From Candidatus Intestinimonas stercoravium (GTDB taxonomy: Bacteria > Bacillota > Clostridia > Oscillospirales > Oscillospiraceae), in the NCBI GenBank assembly GCA_019117605.1, contig DWZK01000130.1, forward strand, positions 1 through 32,101: a stretch of DNA of 32,101 nt. Reading direction: 5' to 3'. Positions 14,022-21,395 of the stretch are shown here, one piece after another. Below the pieces are notes generated by a model that ran no database searches, was not told the DNA's origin, and saw only the letters and a program-made list of their open reading frames with translations. The position numbers and the translations under genes were made by a program. The stretch's first letter is position 1. Every line of letters starts with the position of its first letter.

Positions 14022-15066
14022 TCTCCACGCCCTCCACGGGCATGGCGTTGTAGATCGAGGCCCGCATGCCGCCCACAGAGCGGTGGCCCTTCAGGTTGGT
14101 GAAGCCGGCGGCGGTGGCCTCGGAGACGAACTTGGCGTCCAGCTCGTCGCTGCCGGTGCGGAAGACCACGTTCATATCCGAGCGGGAGCCCTTCTCCACG
14201 GCGCAGTGGAAGAGCCGGGAGGAGTCGATCGTATCGTAGAGCATCTGGGCCTTGCCGTGCTTGATGGCCTCCATGCCTTCCACGCCGCCCTTGGACTCCA
14301 GCCAGTCCAGCACCAGGCCCAGGATGTAGATGCACCAGCAGGGGGGCGTGTTGTACATGGAGTCCTTGTCGATCATGGTCTTGTAGCCCAGCATCAGGGG
14401 CGTATAGGGCAGCTCGCGGCCGGCCAGCTCCTTCTTCACGATGACCACCGTCAGCCCGGCGGGGGCCATGTTCTTCTGGGCGCCGGCGAAGATGACGCCG
14501 TACTTGCTCACGTCCACCGGGCGGGAGAGGATGTCGGAGGACATGTCGCACACCAGGGGCACATCGCCCACCTGGGGGACGTACTGCCACTCGGTGCCGT
14601 AGATGGTGTTGTTGGAGCAGTAGTAGAAATAGGACGCCTGGGGGTCCAGGTCCAGCTGCTCCTGGGCGGGGATGTAGGTGTGGTCCCTGTCCGCGGAGGA
14701 GGCGGCCAGCCGGATCTCCCCGTACTTCTTGGCCTCTTTATAGGCGATGTTGGAGAAGTTGCCGGTGACGGCGTAGTCCGCCTTCCCCGTCCGGCCGATC
14801 AGGTTCAGGGGCACGGCGGAGAACTGGGTGGACGCGCCGCCCTGGAGGAAGAGGATCTGGTAGTCCTCGGGCACCTTCAGAAGGCGGCGGAACTTGGCCT
14901 GCGCGTCGTCGAAGATCTTCTGGAACACCTTGGAGCGGTGGCTCATCTCCATGACTGACATGCCGGAGCCCTGATAATCAGTGATCTCTGACCCGGCTCG
15001 CTCCAGCACTTCCAGCGGGAGCATAGAGGGACCGGCGGAAAAGTTGAACACACGATCTGTACCCAT
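13981..15066 (-). CDS. serC: Phosphoserine aminotransferase
   Basis: 361 residues, standard SerC length. This PLP enzyme converts 3-phosphohydroxypyruvate and glutamate to phosphoserine, the second step of serine synthesis. Visible motifs: FNFSAGPSMLP at the N terminus, SHRSKVF, FLQGGASTQF, the PLP-lysine region FAGAQKNMAPAGL and the C-terminal KGHRSVGGMRASIYNAMP. The ATG follows ATAGGAGG at ideal spacing. It is first in an operon with serA, from a near-perfect promoter and a leader containing a possible attenuator. Its last 41 nt are duplicated downstream around a hairpin-rich core. No phosphoserine phosphatase gene is adjacent. Confidence 0.97.
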   Translation of the reverse strand: MGTDRVFNFSAGPSMLPLEVLERAGSEITDYQGSGMSVMEMSHRSKVFQKIFDDAQAKFRRLLKVPEDYQILFLQGGASTQFSAVPLNLIGRTGKADYAVTGNFSNIAYKEAKKYGEIRLAASSADRDHTYIPAQEQLDLDPQASYFYYCSNNTIYGTEWQYVPQVGDVPLVCDMSSDILSRPVDVSKYGVIFAGAQKNMAPAGLTVVIVKKELAGRELPYTPLMLGYKTMIDKDSMYNTPPCWCIYILGLVLDWLESKGGVEGMEAIKHGKAQMLYDTIDSSRLFHCAVEKGSRSDMNVVFRTGSDELDAKFVSEATAAGFTNLKGHRSVGGMRASIYNAMPVEGVEKLCGFIKAFDKNN

Positions 15067-15108
15067 GGTCGATAAGCCTCCTATAAGATCTATTTGGCAG
15101 AAAAGGGT

Positions 15109-15153
15109 AAAAAAACGGCCTCCCCGGGCCCCGGTATCCGGCTGCCGGGCAGG
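15109..15153 (-). terminator. Possible attenuator in the serC leader
   Basis: On the minus strand the leader has CCTGCCCGG...CCGG ATA CCGG...CCCGGGGAGG, an imperfect stem of 4 + 5 + 3 bp with internal mismatches. It is followed by CCG and seven consecutive T. It sits after the promoter and about 43 nt before the serC start, where a terminator would stop transcription before the gene. The leader (about 100 nt) is too short for a T-box. Regulation by serine or growth rate is a guess. Confidence 0.5.
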
Positions 15154-15173
15154 TCCTTTACTGCACTAAAGAG

Positions 15174-15202
15174 ATTATACACATGAGAGAGACAAATGTC
15201 AA
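15174..15202 (-). promoter_or_regulatory. Near-perfect sigma-A promoter of serC-serA
   Basis: On the minus strand TTGACA, a 17-bp spacer and TATAAT with an extended TGTG just upstream of the -10 box. It is the strongest promoter in the window by consensus. Confidence 0.95.
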
Positions 15203-15279
15203 TGAAAGAGGGACACAAAAGAGGGGGACAGCCTCCTCTGTTCTTTGTCAGTATAGTAGAAAAGATATAGAAAAATACT

Positions 15280-15308
15280 TTCCCACTTGCATGTCCTTGT
15301 GCTAAAAT
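15280..15308 (+). promoter_or_regulatory. Probable promoter of the DRTGG/hydrogenase-like operon
   Basis: TTCCCA, a 17-bp spacer and TAAAAT, about 60 bp upstream of the first DRTGG gene. The remainder of 15203-15370 is AT-rich; I see no other clear element there. Confidence 0.5.
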
Positions 15309-15370
15309 AAGAAATGAAGCAGACTGCCTGCCGCCGGGAAGGGGGAGGCAGGTACGAAAGGGGGAGGCCC

Positions 15371-15709
15371 ATGCGCCTGTATGAGATCAGGGACATCCTG
15401 CACGCCCAGGTGCTGTGTGGAGAAGAGCATCTGGACCGGGAGATCAGATCCGCCTGCGCCAGCGACTTCATGAGCGACGTGCTGGCCTATGTGAAGGACC
15501 AGGGGGTGCTGCTCACCGGCATGGTGAACCCCCAGGTGGTGCGCACAGTGGAGATGATGGACATGAAGTGCATCATCTTCGTCCGGGGCAAGGTGCCGGG
15601 AGAGGACATCCTGTCTCTGGCCCGGGAGAGAGACATCGTGGTGATGGCCTCTGCCGAGCGGATGTTCATCGCCTGCGGCCTGCTCTATCGCAACGGATTG
15701 GAAGGCTGA
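15371..15709 (+). CDS. DRTGG domain protein (first of two)
   Basis: 112 residues, a single DRTGG-type domain: an N-terminal strand (MRLYEIRDILHAQVLCGEE), then SDFMSDVLAYVKDQGVLLTG and VVRTVEMMDMKCIIFVRGK, which is the characteristic family block. DRTGG domains are thought to bind ligands in regulatory proteins. The ATG at 15371 follows AAAGGGGGAGG. It is first in a five-gene operon and 3 nt from the next gene. It is clearly paralogous to the fourth gene (17531-17860). Function is inferred from context: signalling with the HATPase and the hydrogenase-like protein. Confidence 0.88.
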   Translation: MRLYEIRDILHAQVLCGEEHLDREIRSACASDFMSDVLAYVKDQGVLLTGMVNPQVVRTVEMMDMKCIIFVRGKVPGEDILSLARERDIVVMASAERMFIACGLLYRNGLEG

Positions 15710-15712
15710 GCC

Positions 15713-16138
15713 ATGGGAGACGTGAGATTGACTTACCGGGTGGACGGCGGCGACCTGCTCCAGGCGGGAGAGGCCTCCAGCAAGATGAAGATGACCCTCA
15801 AGAAGCTGGGCCTGCCCCCGGACACCATCCGCCGGGCCTCCATCTGTATGTACGAGGGAGAGATCAACATGGTCATCCACGCCGACGGCGGGGTGGTGAC
15901 CGTGGATGTGGGGGTGGATGACATCGACATCTGCCTCAAGGACCAGGGGCCGGGCATCCCCAACGTGGACAAGGCCATGGAAGAGGGCTTCACCACCGCC
16001 GGTGAGGTGGCCCGAGACCTGGGCTTCGGGGCGGGGATGGGCCTGCCCAACATGAAGCGGTACTCCGATGACATGAAGATCGAGACCGAGGTGGGCGTGG
16101 GCACCACCGTGACCATGCGCATCCATATCAACAGCTGA
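15713..16138 (+). CDS. RsbW/anti-sigma-like HATPase domain protein
   Basis: 141 residues: one GHKL ATPase domain of the RsbW/RsbT serine-kinase type. Visible are the N-box region around RRASICMYEGEINMVIHADG, then VDDIDICLKDQGPGIPNVDK (G1 box DxGxGI), GFGAGMGLPNMKRYSD (G2) and VGVGTTVTMRI (strand end). It lacks a dimerisation or phospho-acceptor His domain, so it is a switch kinase or anti-sigma-like protein, not a classical sensor kinase. It is encoded 3 nt after the DRTGG gene and 44 nt before the Fe-S protein. Its partner (an STAS protein, a sigma factor or the DRTGG proteins) is not known. Confidence 0.9.
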   Translation: MGDVRLTYRVDGGDLLQAGEASSKMKMTLKKLGLPPDTIRRASICMYEGEINMVIHADGGVVTVDVGVDDIDICLKDQGPGIPNVDKAMEEGFTTAGEVARDLGFGAGMGLPNMKRYSDDMKIETEVGVGTTVTMRIHINS

Positions 16139-16182
16139 CGGCGGCGGGGGAGCCTGCCGCCGCTTCCCAAGGGGGGAGGGCC

Positions 16183-17529
16183 ATGATGAAACACTCTGTC
16201 ATTCTGGACTATAACCACTGCCGGGGCTGCACCACCTGCATCAAGAACTGCCCCACAGAGGCCATCCGGGTGCGCAGCGGCAAGGCCAAGATCCTCAACG
16301 TGCGGTGCATCGACTGCGGGAAGTGCATCCGGGTCTGCCCTCACCGGGCCATCAAGTCCATCAGCGACGACCTGAGCAAGCTGGAGGATTTCGAATACCG
16401 GGTGGCCCTGCCCGACCCGGTGCTCTACGGCCAGTTCCAGCACCTGGACGACATCGACATCGTGCTCAACGGCCTGCTGGCGATCGGATTCCAGAAGGTG
16501 TTCGAGACGGCCCGGGCCGCGGAGATGCTCTCCGACTATGCCCGGCACAGCATCAGCAGCGGGGAAGAGCGGGTCCTGCCCCAGATCTCCTCTGCCTGCC
16601 CCGCCATCGTGCGGCTCATCGGGATCCGCTTCCCAAAGCTGATCCCCAACGTGGCCCCCACCATCGCGCCGGTGGAGCTGGCCGCGATCCTGGCCCGCCG
16701 GGAGGCCGTGAAGGAGACCGGCCTGCCCCCGGAGAAGATCGGGGTGTTCGCCATCGTGCCCTGCTCCGCCCAGGTGACGGCGGCCCACAGCCCGGTGGGG
16801 CTCCAGGAGCCGGTGCTGGACGGGGCCTTCGCCATCCGGGACATCTACCTGCGGCTGCTGGGGCCCATGAAGGACCTCAAGGAGGTAAGGCCCCTCTCCT
16901 CCGCGGGCATCATGGGGGTGGGCTGGGCCTATTGCGGCGGCGAGTCCGCCGCCCGGCTGGGAGAGCCCTATCTGGCGGTGGACGGTATCGAGAACTGCAT
17001 CCAGATGCTGGAGGAGATCGAGGACGGCCGCCTGCCCGAGGCGGATTTCATCGAGCTCGCCGCCTGCACCCAGGGCTGCGTGGGGGGGTGCCTCACGGTG
17101 GAGAACCCGTACGGCGCCCGGATGCGCATCAAGAACCTGATGAAGGGGCTCCCCGTGTCCCGGAACCGGTTCGACTACCGGGGCGGCGACCGGGAGCTGG
17201 TGAAGTCCGACCGGGAGATCCAGTACGTCCCCGCCTTCCTGCTGGACCAGGACCGGGCGGCGGCCCTGGAGAAGATGATCCGTGTGGAAGAGCTCCAGCG
17301 GACCCTCCCCGGCCTGGACTGCGGCTCCTGCGGCGCCCCCTCCTGCCACGCCCTGGCCGAGGACGTGGTCCAGGGCCGGGCCACGGTGGAGGACTGCATC
17401 TTCAAGGTGCGGGAGCGGATGCAGTACATGGCCGGCACCGGCGACGCAGATGAATATCTCCCGGCCCCCTTCCGCCAGAGGAAACGAGAGATCCGGGCGG
17501 GAGGACGCAGAGGAGAAGGAGGTCCTTGA
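16183..17529 (+). CDS. [FeFe]-hydrogenase-like iron-sulfur protein, sensory type
   Basis: 448 residues. The N-terminal 2[4Fe-4S] ferredoxin domain has CRGCTTCIKNCP and CIDCGKCIRVCP. The central region is related to the H-cluster domain of [FeFe]-hydrogenases, with cysteines where the cluster is bound: SSACPA (L1), IVPCSAQ (L2) and ACTQGCVGGCLTVENP (L3). The usual catalytic TSCCP, MPCxxK and GGGQP residues are changed, so it is probably not an H2-producing enzyme. The C-terminal Fe-S domain has DCGSCGAPSCHALAEDVVQG. This layout matches putative redox- or H2-sensing hydrogenase homologues. Its neighbours (HATPase, DRTGG and PHP) support a signalling role. The ATG follows GGGGGGAGGG. Confidence 0.9.
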   Translation: MMKHSVILDYNHCRGCTTCIKNCPTEAIRVRSGKAKILNVRCIDCGKCIRVCPHRAIKSISDDLSKLEDFEYRVALPDPVLYGQFQHLDDIDIVLNGLLAIGFQKVFETARAAEMLSDYARHSISSGEERVLPQISSACPAIVRLIGIRFPKLIPNVAPTIAPVELAAILARREAVKETGLPPEKIGVFAIVPCSAQVTAAHSPVGLQEPVLDGAFAIRDIYLRLLGPMKDLKEVRPLSSAGIMGVGWAYCGGESAARLGEPYLAVDGIENCIQMLEEIEDGRLPEADFIELAACTQGCVGGCLTVENPYGARMRIKNLMKGLPVSRNRFDYRGGDRELVKSDREIQYVPAFLLDQDRAAALEKMIRVEELQRTLPGLDCGSCGAPSCHALAEDVVQGRATVEDCIFKVRERMQYMAGTGDADEYLPAPFRQRKREIRAGGRRGEGGP

Positions 17530-17530
17530 T

Positions 17531-17860
17531 TTGAACGTGCGAGAACTGGCCCATGTGATGGCCTTGACGGAATTCATCATGCCGGAGCCCGGCAGAGAGG
17601 TGAACGGCGGCTATGTGGGGGATCTGTTGTCCTGGGTCATGGGGCGGGCCCAGACGGGCAACGCCTGGATCACGATCATGTCCAACCAGAACGTGGCCGC
17701 TGTGGCCCTCATGACCGAGGTGGCCTGTGTGATCCTGGCCGAGGGCGTGGTCCCTGACGAGACCCTCCGGCAGCGGGCCGAGCAGCAGAGCGTCAACATC
17801 CTGGGGACCAAGATGTCCGCCTTCGACGCGGCGGCGGCCCTCAAACAGCTCCTGCGGTAG
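17531..17860 (+). CDS. DRTGG domain protein (second), TTG start
   Basis: 109 residues, one DRTGG-type domain (GGYVGDLLSWVMGRAQTGNA, then VALMTEVACVILAEG) paralogous to the first gene of the operon. The start is TTG at 17531, 8 nt after a perfect AAGGAGG and 2 nt past the stop of the Fe-S gene, so the genes are tightly coupled. The two copies differ where the first reads MVNPQVVRTVEMMDMKCIIF, suggesting different ligands or partners. Function not known. Confidence 0.88.
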   Translation: MNVRELAHVMALTEFIMPEPGREVNGGYVGDLLSWVMGRAQTGNAWITIMSNQNVAAVALMTEVACVILAEGVVPDETLRQRAEQQSVNILGTKMSAFDAAAALKQLLR

Positions 17861-17871
17861 GGGCGCGCGCC

Positions 17872-18609
17872 GTGCGGCTGCTCTTCGACCTCCACTTCCA
17901 CTCCTGCCTCTCCCCCTGTGGGGACGACGCCATGGCTCCGGCGGCCATCGCCGGGTTCTGCAAGCTGGCGGGGCTGGATGTGGCCGCCCTCACGGACCAC
18001 AACACCTGCGGCAACTGCGCCCCTTTCTGCCGGGCGGCGGAGGCCTATGGCCTCATGGGCCTGCCCGGGATGGAGCTGTGTACGGCGGAGGAGGTCCATG
18101 TGGTGTGCGTGTTTCCCCGCCTGCCCCAGGCGGAGGCCTTCCAGGGGGAGGTGTACCGCCGCCTGCCCCCCATCCCCAACCGGCCCGCGGTGTTCGGCCG
18201 GCAGCTCCTTATGGACGAGGAGGACCGGGTAGTGGGAGAGGAGCAGCGGCTGCTGGCCGGCGCCTCCCAGATCCCCATCCAGGAGGTGCGGGCGCTGGCG
18301 GAGCGCTTCGGCGGGACCGCCTGGCCCGCCCATATCGACCGGCCGTCCTTCTCCCTGCTCTCCAACCTGGGCCTGTGGCTCCCCGAACTGGGCTTCTCCC
18401 GGGCGGAGATCTCCGCCCACTGCCCCCCGGGCTTCCGGGACGGCCGCCCCGACCTGACGGGGGTGCCCCTGATCCGGGGGTGTGACGCCCACTATGTGGA
18501 GCAGATCGCCGCTCCCTGCCAGGCCATGGAGGTGGCCGAGGCCACCCCTGAAGCGGTGGTGGAGTGGCTCCGCAGCGGGGAGGAGGCCCTGCCCCTGTCA
18601 GAGAGATGA
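17872..18609 (+). CDS. PHP domain phosphoesterase-like protein
   Basis: 245 residues with the polymerase-and-histidinol-phosphatase fold. The N-terminal metal motif is DLHFHSCLSPCGDDAM (residues 6-21), followed by LTDHNTCGN, the Glu in GMELCTAEEVHVV, HIDRPSF and a C-terminal RGCDAHYVEQI. These give a trinuclear metal site acting on a phosphoester. The substrate is unknown. PHP genes of this kind accompany hydrogenase-like DRTGG operons in other Clostridia (recalled context). The GTG start at 17872 has only a weak purine site (GTAGGGG) and is 11 nt after the previous stop. The operon ends at a perfect terminator. Confidence 0.9.
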   Translation: MRLLFDLHFHSCLSPCGDDAMAPAAIAGFCKLAGLDVAALTDHNTCGNCAPFCRAAEAYGLMGLPGMELCTAEEVHVVCVFPRLPQAEAFQGEVYRRLPPIPNRPAVFGRQLLMDEEDRVVGEEQRLLAGASQIPIQEVRALAERFGGTAWPAHIDRPSFSLLSNLGLWLPELGFSRAEISAHCPPGFRDGRPDLTGVPLIRGCDAHYVEQIAAPCQAMEVAEATPEAVVEWLRSGEEALPLSER

Positions 18610-18610
18610 A

Positions 18611-18646
18611 AAAAGGATCCGCCAAGCCGGCTTGGCGGATCCTTTT
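18611..18646. terminator. Bidirectional terminator, PHP gene and MATE gene
   Basis: Perfect 36-nt palindrome (AAAAGGATCCGCCAAGCC and complement, no loop) between convergent stops, with TTTT at both ends and a further CTTTTT downstream on the plus strand. Confidence 0.93.
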
Positions 18647-18669
18647 GCGTCTTTTTCCCGCCCGGGCCC

Positions 18670-20070
18670 TCAGACGGCGGCCTGCGCCCGGGACGGGGCG
18701 GTCACGTCGTTGATCCACTTCCAGGAGCGGAAGCGGCGGACGCCCGCGCCGAACTTGACGATCTGCTCCATGGCGATGCCGATGTACACCCAGAAGATGC
18801 CCCACTTGAGGACCAGACCGAAGAGGGCCGCCAGGGGCAGGGATACGCACCAGAGGGGGATGTTGTCGATCAGCAAAGCGGCACGCACATCGCCGCCGCC
18901 CCGGAGGACACCTACGGTGTTGGTGCTGTTGAAAGAGCGCAGGGCCAGGAGGACGGCGGTGAAGGTGACCATCATGGTGGCGATGTCCGCGGAGGCCTGG
19001 GAGAGCTGGAAATAGGGATAGACATACTGGGGCAGGAGCAGCCGGCTGGCCAGGAGGAGCAGGATGCCGATCCCCAGGCCGCAGAGGAGGGCCAGGGTGT
19101 CCATGACCTTGCCCACCCGGTAGACCCCCTCCCGGTCCCGGCCGGAGCCGATCTCCCGTCCCACCACGATGGCGGTGGTGCCGGACACGGCGAAGACGAT
19201 CACAGTGCACACGTCCTCGATGTTCCCGGCCAGGGCCCGGGCGGCCAGGATCTCCACGCTGCCCTCCATGTGGCCCATGACCACCTTGTAGAGGGAGGTG
19301 CCCAGTCCCCAGGCGGTCTCGTTGAGGACCACGGGGGCGGAGTAGCGGGCGAACTTGCCTACCAGCTCCAGCCCGGGCCGGAGCACCAGGGCGGGACGCA
19401 GGCGGAAGCGGGGGGTGCGGGCGGCGTACACCGCCACGGCGGCCAGCTCCACCACCCGGGAGGTGAGGGTGGCGATGGCCGCCCCCGCCACCTCCAGCCG
19501 GGGGGCGCCCAGATTGCCGAAGATGAACACCCAGTTGAGGAACACGTTGGTGCACATGGAGATGCCGAAGACGATCATGCCCAGGCGGGGGTTCTCCATG
19601 CTCCGGTGGGCCCCCACATAGACGCTGGTGAGGCTGTTGAAGATGTAGGAGGGGCCCACGATCCGGGCGTACTGGGCGGCGATGTCCGCCAGGGCGGGGT
19701 CGCTGGTGAGCAGGCCCATGAGCTGCCGGGGGAAGCCGCTCATGAGCAGGGCGAAGAGGAGGGACACTGCCCCCGCCACATAGCAGCCCACGCCGATCAC
19801 CCGGTTGATGCTCTCCCTGTCCCCCTTGCCCCAGTACTGGCTGATGAGGACGGAGGAGCCGCTCTGGAGGCCGAAGACCAGCAGCTGCATCACGAACACC
19901 GGGATGTTGGCCAGGGTCACCGCCGCCAGAGGGGCCTCTCCCAGGGCGCCCACCATAAGGGTGTCAGCCAGGCCCAGGGAGGTGGTGATCAGGTTCTGGA
20001 GGATGATGGGCACCGCCAGAGACAGCACGTTCCGGTAGAAGCCGGGCCCCTGCCGCATATATCCGAACAC
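18670..20070 (-). CDS. MATE family efflux transporter
   Basis: 466 residues, about twelve membrane helices in two related halves, the usual size of MATE (NorM/DinF-type) drug/sodium or proton antiporters. Family features include LAVPIILQNLITTSLGLAD near the N terminus, QYWGKGDRESINRV in the first half and VVGREIGSGRDREGVYRVGK in the second. The start is GTG at 20070 after GGGGAGGTGAG, which lies in the end of the cysteine desulfurase gene 4 nt upstream; an ATG four codons later is the alternative. It is co-transcribed with that gene. The substrate cannot be told from sequence. Confidence 0.94.
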   Translation of the reverse strand: MFGYMRQGPGFYRNVLSLAVPIILQNLITTSLGLADTLMVGALGEAPLAAVTLANIPVFVMQLLVFGLQSGSSVLISQYWGKGDRESINRVIGVGCYVAGAVSLLFALLMSGFPRQLMGLLTSDPALADIAAQYARIVGPSYIFNSLTSVYVGAHRSMENPRLGMIVFGISMCTNVFLNWVFIFGNLGAPRLEVAGAAIATLTSRVVELAAVAVYAARTPRFRLRPALVLRPGLELVGKFARYSAPVVLNETAWGLGTSLYKVVMGHMEGSVEILAARALAGNIEDVCTVIVFAVSGTTAIVVGREIGSGRDREGVYRVGKVMDTLALLCGLGIGILLLLASRLLLPQYVYPYFQLSQASADIATMMVTFTAVLLALRSFNSTNTVGVLRGGGDVRAALLIDNIPLWCVSLPLAALFGLVLKWGIFWVYIGIAMEQIVKFGAGVRRFRSWKWINDVTAPSRAQAAV

Positions 20071-20074
20071 GGGC

Positions 20075-21214
20075 TCACCTCCCCGCAGGGATCCGGGCGC
20101 GCCGGATCTCCTCCAGAGCGGAGACCAGGGCCTCCGCCTCCTCCGCGGTACTGTCGGGGGAGAAGGACACCCGCAGGGCCCCCATGAGCTCCCGCTTGGG
20201 CCGGCCGGTGGCGGCGAAGACGTGGCTGGGCTTCCCCCGGTGGCAGGCGGAGCCGGAGGACACGCAGATCCCCCGGTCCCCCAGCTCCCGTACCAGCATC
20301 TCGCTGGGGTAGCCGGGCAGGGAGAGGGCGCAGATGTGGGGGGCGTCCCCCCGGCTGAGGACCACGGCGCCGGAGAGCCGCTCCTCCGCCAGGGCCAGGA
20401 AGCGGTCCTTCACCGCCCGCATATGGGCGGCGTACGCCTCCCGGTGGGGGAGCCAGGCCGCGCAGGCGGCGGCGAGGGCGGCGATCTGGGCGGTAGGCTC
20501 GGTGCCCGGGCGGAGGCCCCGCTCCTGCCCGCCCCCCAGCAGCAGGGGCTTGAGCTTGAGCCCTTTGCGGATATACAGGGCCCCGACCCCCTTGGGGGCC
20601 CGGACCTTGTGGCCGCTCACCGTCAGCAGGTCCGCCCCCAGCTCCGCCGGTGTGAAGGGGACCTTCAGGAAGCCCTGGACCGCGTCGGTGTGGAGGAGGG
20701 CGGGGCAGCCGGAGCGGCGGATGGCCTCTCCCGCCTCCCGCACCGGCAGCAGGGTGCCCAGCTCGTTGTTCACCAGCATCATGGACACCAGCACCGTGTC
20801 CGGCCGGAGGGCGGCCTCCACCGCCTGGGGAGAGATGCGGCCCTCCCGGTCGGGGCGCAGCCAGGTCACCTCATAGCCCTCCCGCTCCAGGGCCCGGATG
20901 GGCTCCAGCACGGCGGCGTGCTCGATGGCGGTGGTGACGATGTGCTTCCCCTTCCGCCTCCCGTGCTCCACAGCCGCCCGGATGGCCCAGTTGTCCCCCT
21001 CGGTGCCGCAGGAGGTGAAGACCACCTCCTCGCTCAGACAGCCCAGGGCGGCGGCCACCACGGCCCGGTCGCGCTCCAGGCGCTCCGCCGCCGCGCTCCC
21101 CAGGGCGTACCGGGAGGAGGGGTTCCCGAAGCCCTCCGTCATGACCTCCAGGGCCGCCTGGGCCGCCTCGGGGCAGACCCGGGTGGTGGCGGCGTTGTCC
21201 AAATAGATAAACAT
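20075..21214 (-). CDS. Cysteine desulfurase (NifS/IscS-like)
   Basis: 379 residues. A PLP enzyme that removes sulfur from cysteine for Fe-S clusters, thiolated tRNA or other acceptors. Motifs: FIYLDNAATTRVCPEA at the N terminus, CGTEGDNWAI, TTAIEHAAVLEP, VNNELGTLLPV, HTDAVQG, PLP lysine in VSGHKVRAPKGVGALYI, RPGTEP and catalytic Cys in SSGSACHRGKPSH. The start at 21214 (MFIYLDNAATT) is chosen because the in-frame ATG at 21280 lies inside the -10 box. Its ribosome site (GAGAGG) is unusually close to ATG. No IscU gene is adjacent; a DUF3343 putative S/Se carrier gene is 1.4 kb away. Confidence 0.93.
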   Translation of the reverse strand: MFIYLDNAATTRVCPEAAQAALEVMTEGFGNPSSRYALGSAAAERLERDRAVVAAALGCLSEEVVFTSCGTEGDNWAIRAAVEHGRRKGKHIVTTAIEHAAVLEPIRALEREGYEVTWLRPDREGRISPQAVEAALRPDTVLVSMMLVNNELGTLLPVREAGEAIRRSGCPALLHTDAVQGFLKVPFTPAELGADLLTVSGHKVRAPKGVGALYIRKGLKLKPLLLGGGQERGLRPGTEPTAQIAALAAACAAWLPHREAYAAHMRAVKDRFLALAEERLSGAVVLSRGDAPHICALSLPGYPSEMLVRELGDRGICVSSGSACHRGKPSHVFAATGRPKRELMGALRVSFSPDSTAEEAEALVSALEEIRRARIPAGR

Positions 21215-21278
21215 ATCCTCTCGACTCCCCAGAAAAAGCCCGCACGGCGCAGCCGACGGGCCATATGATATATGTTTC

Positions 21279-21308
21279 ATTGTACCAGCGGGGGAGAGGG
21301 GCCGTCAA
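21279..21308 (-). promoter_or_regulatory. Sigma-A promoter of the cysteine desulfurase-MATE operon
   Basis: On the minus strand TTGACG, an 18-bp spacer and TACAAT. The first two bases of the rejected ATG at 21280 are the last two of the -10 box. Confidence 0.8.
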
Positions 21309-21319
21309 GGGAGGGGGAG

Positions 21320-21348
21320 GCATACTTTCCCGCCGGGGCGCATAGAGT
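21320..21348 (+). promoter_or_regulatory. Sigma-E-like sporulation promoter of spoIIP
   Basis: GCATACT, 14 bp, then CATAGAGT. This fits the mother-cell sigma-E pattern (about GHATATT, 14-15 bp, CATACAMT). No good sigma-A boxes are seen between here and the spoIIP start, 48 bp downstream. Confidence 0.65.
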
Positions 21349-21395
21349 GTCCCCGAAAGCGTCAGGCGCACAGCGGGAAAGGAAGGGAACAAAAG

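Noticed and set aside
15067..15173. A T-box riboswitch in the serC leader
   Set aside because: The leader is about 100 nt and lacks a T-box sequence and stem I; only a terminator-like hairpin is visible.
21215..21280. N-terminal extension of the cysteine desulfurase to the ATG at 21280
   Set aside because: That ATG overlaps the -10 box, has no ribosome site, and the family normally begins at IYLDNAATT.
21359..21369. An 11-nt match (GCGTCAGGCGC) to part of the structured core, upstream of spoIIP
   Set aside because: No other core block, hairpin series or gene-tail copy is nearby; likely chance.
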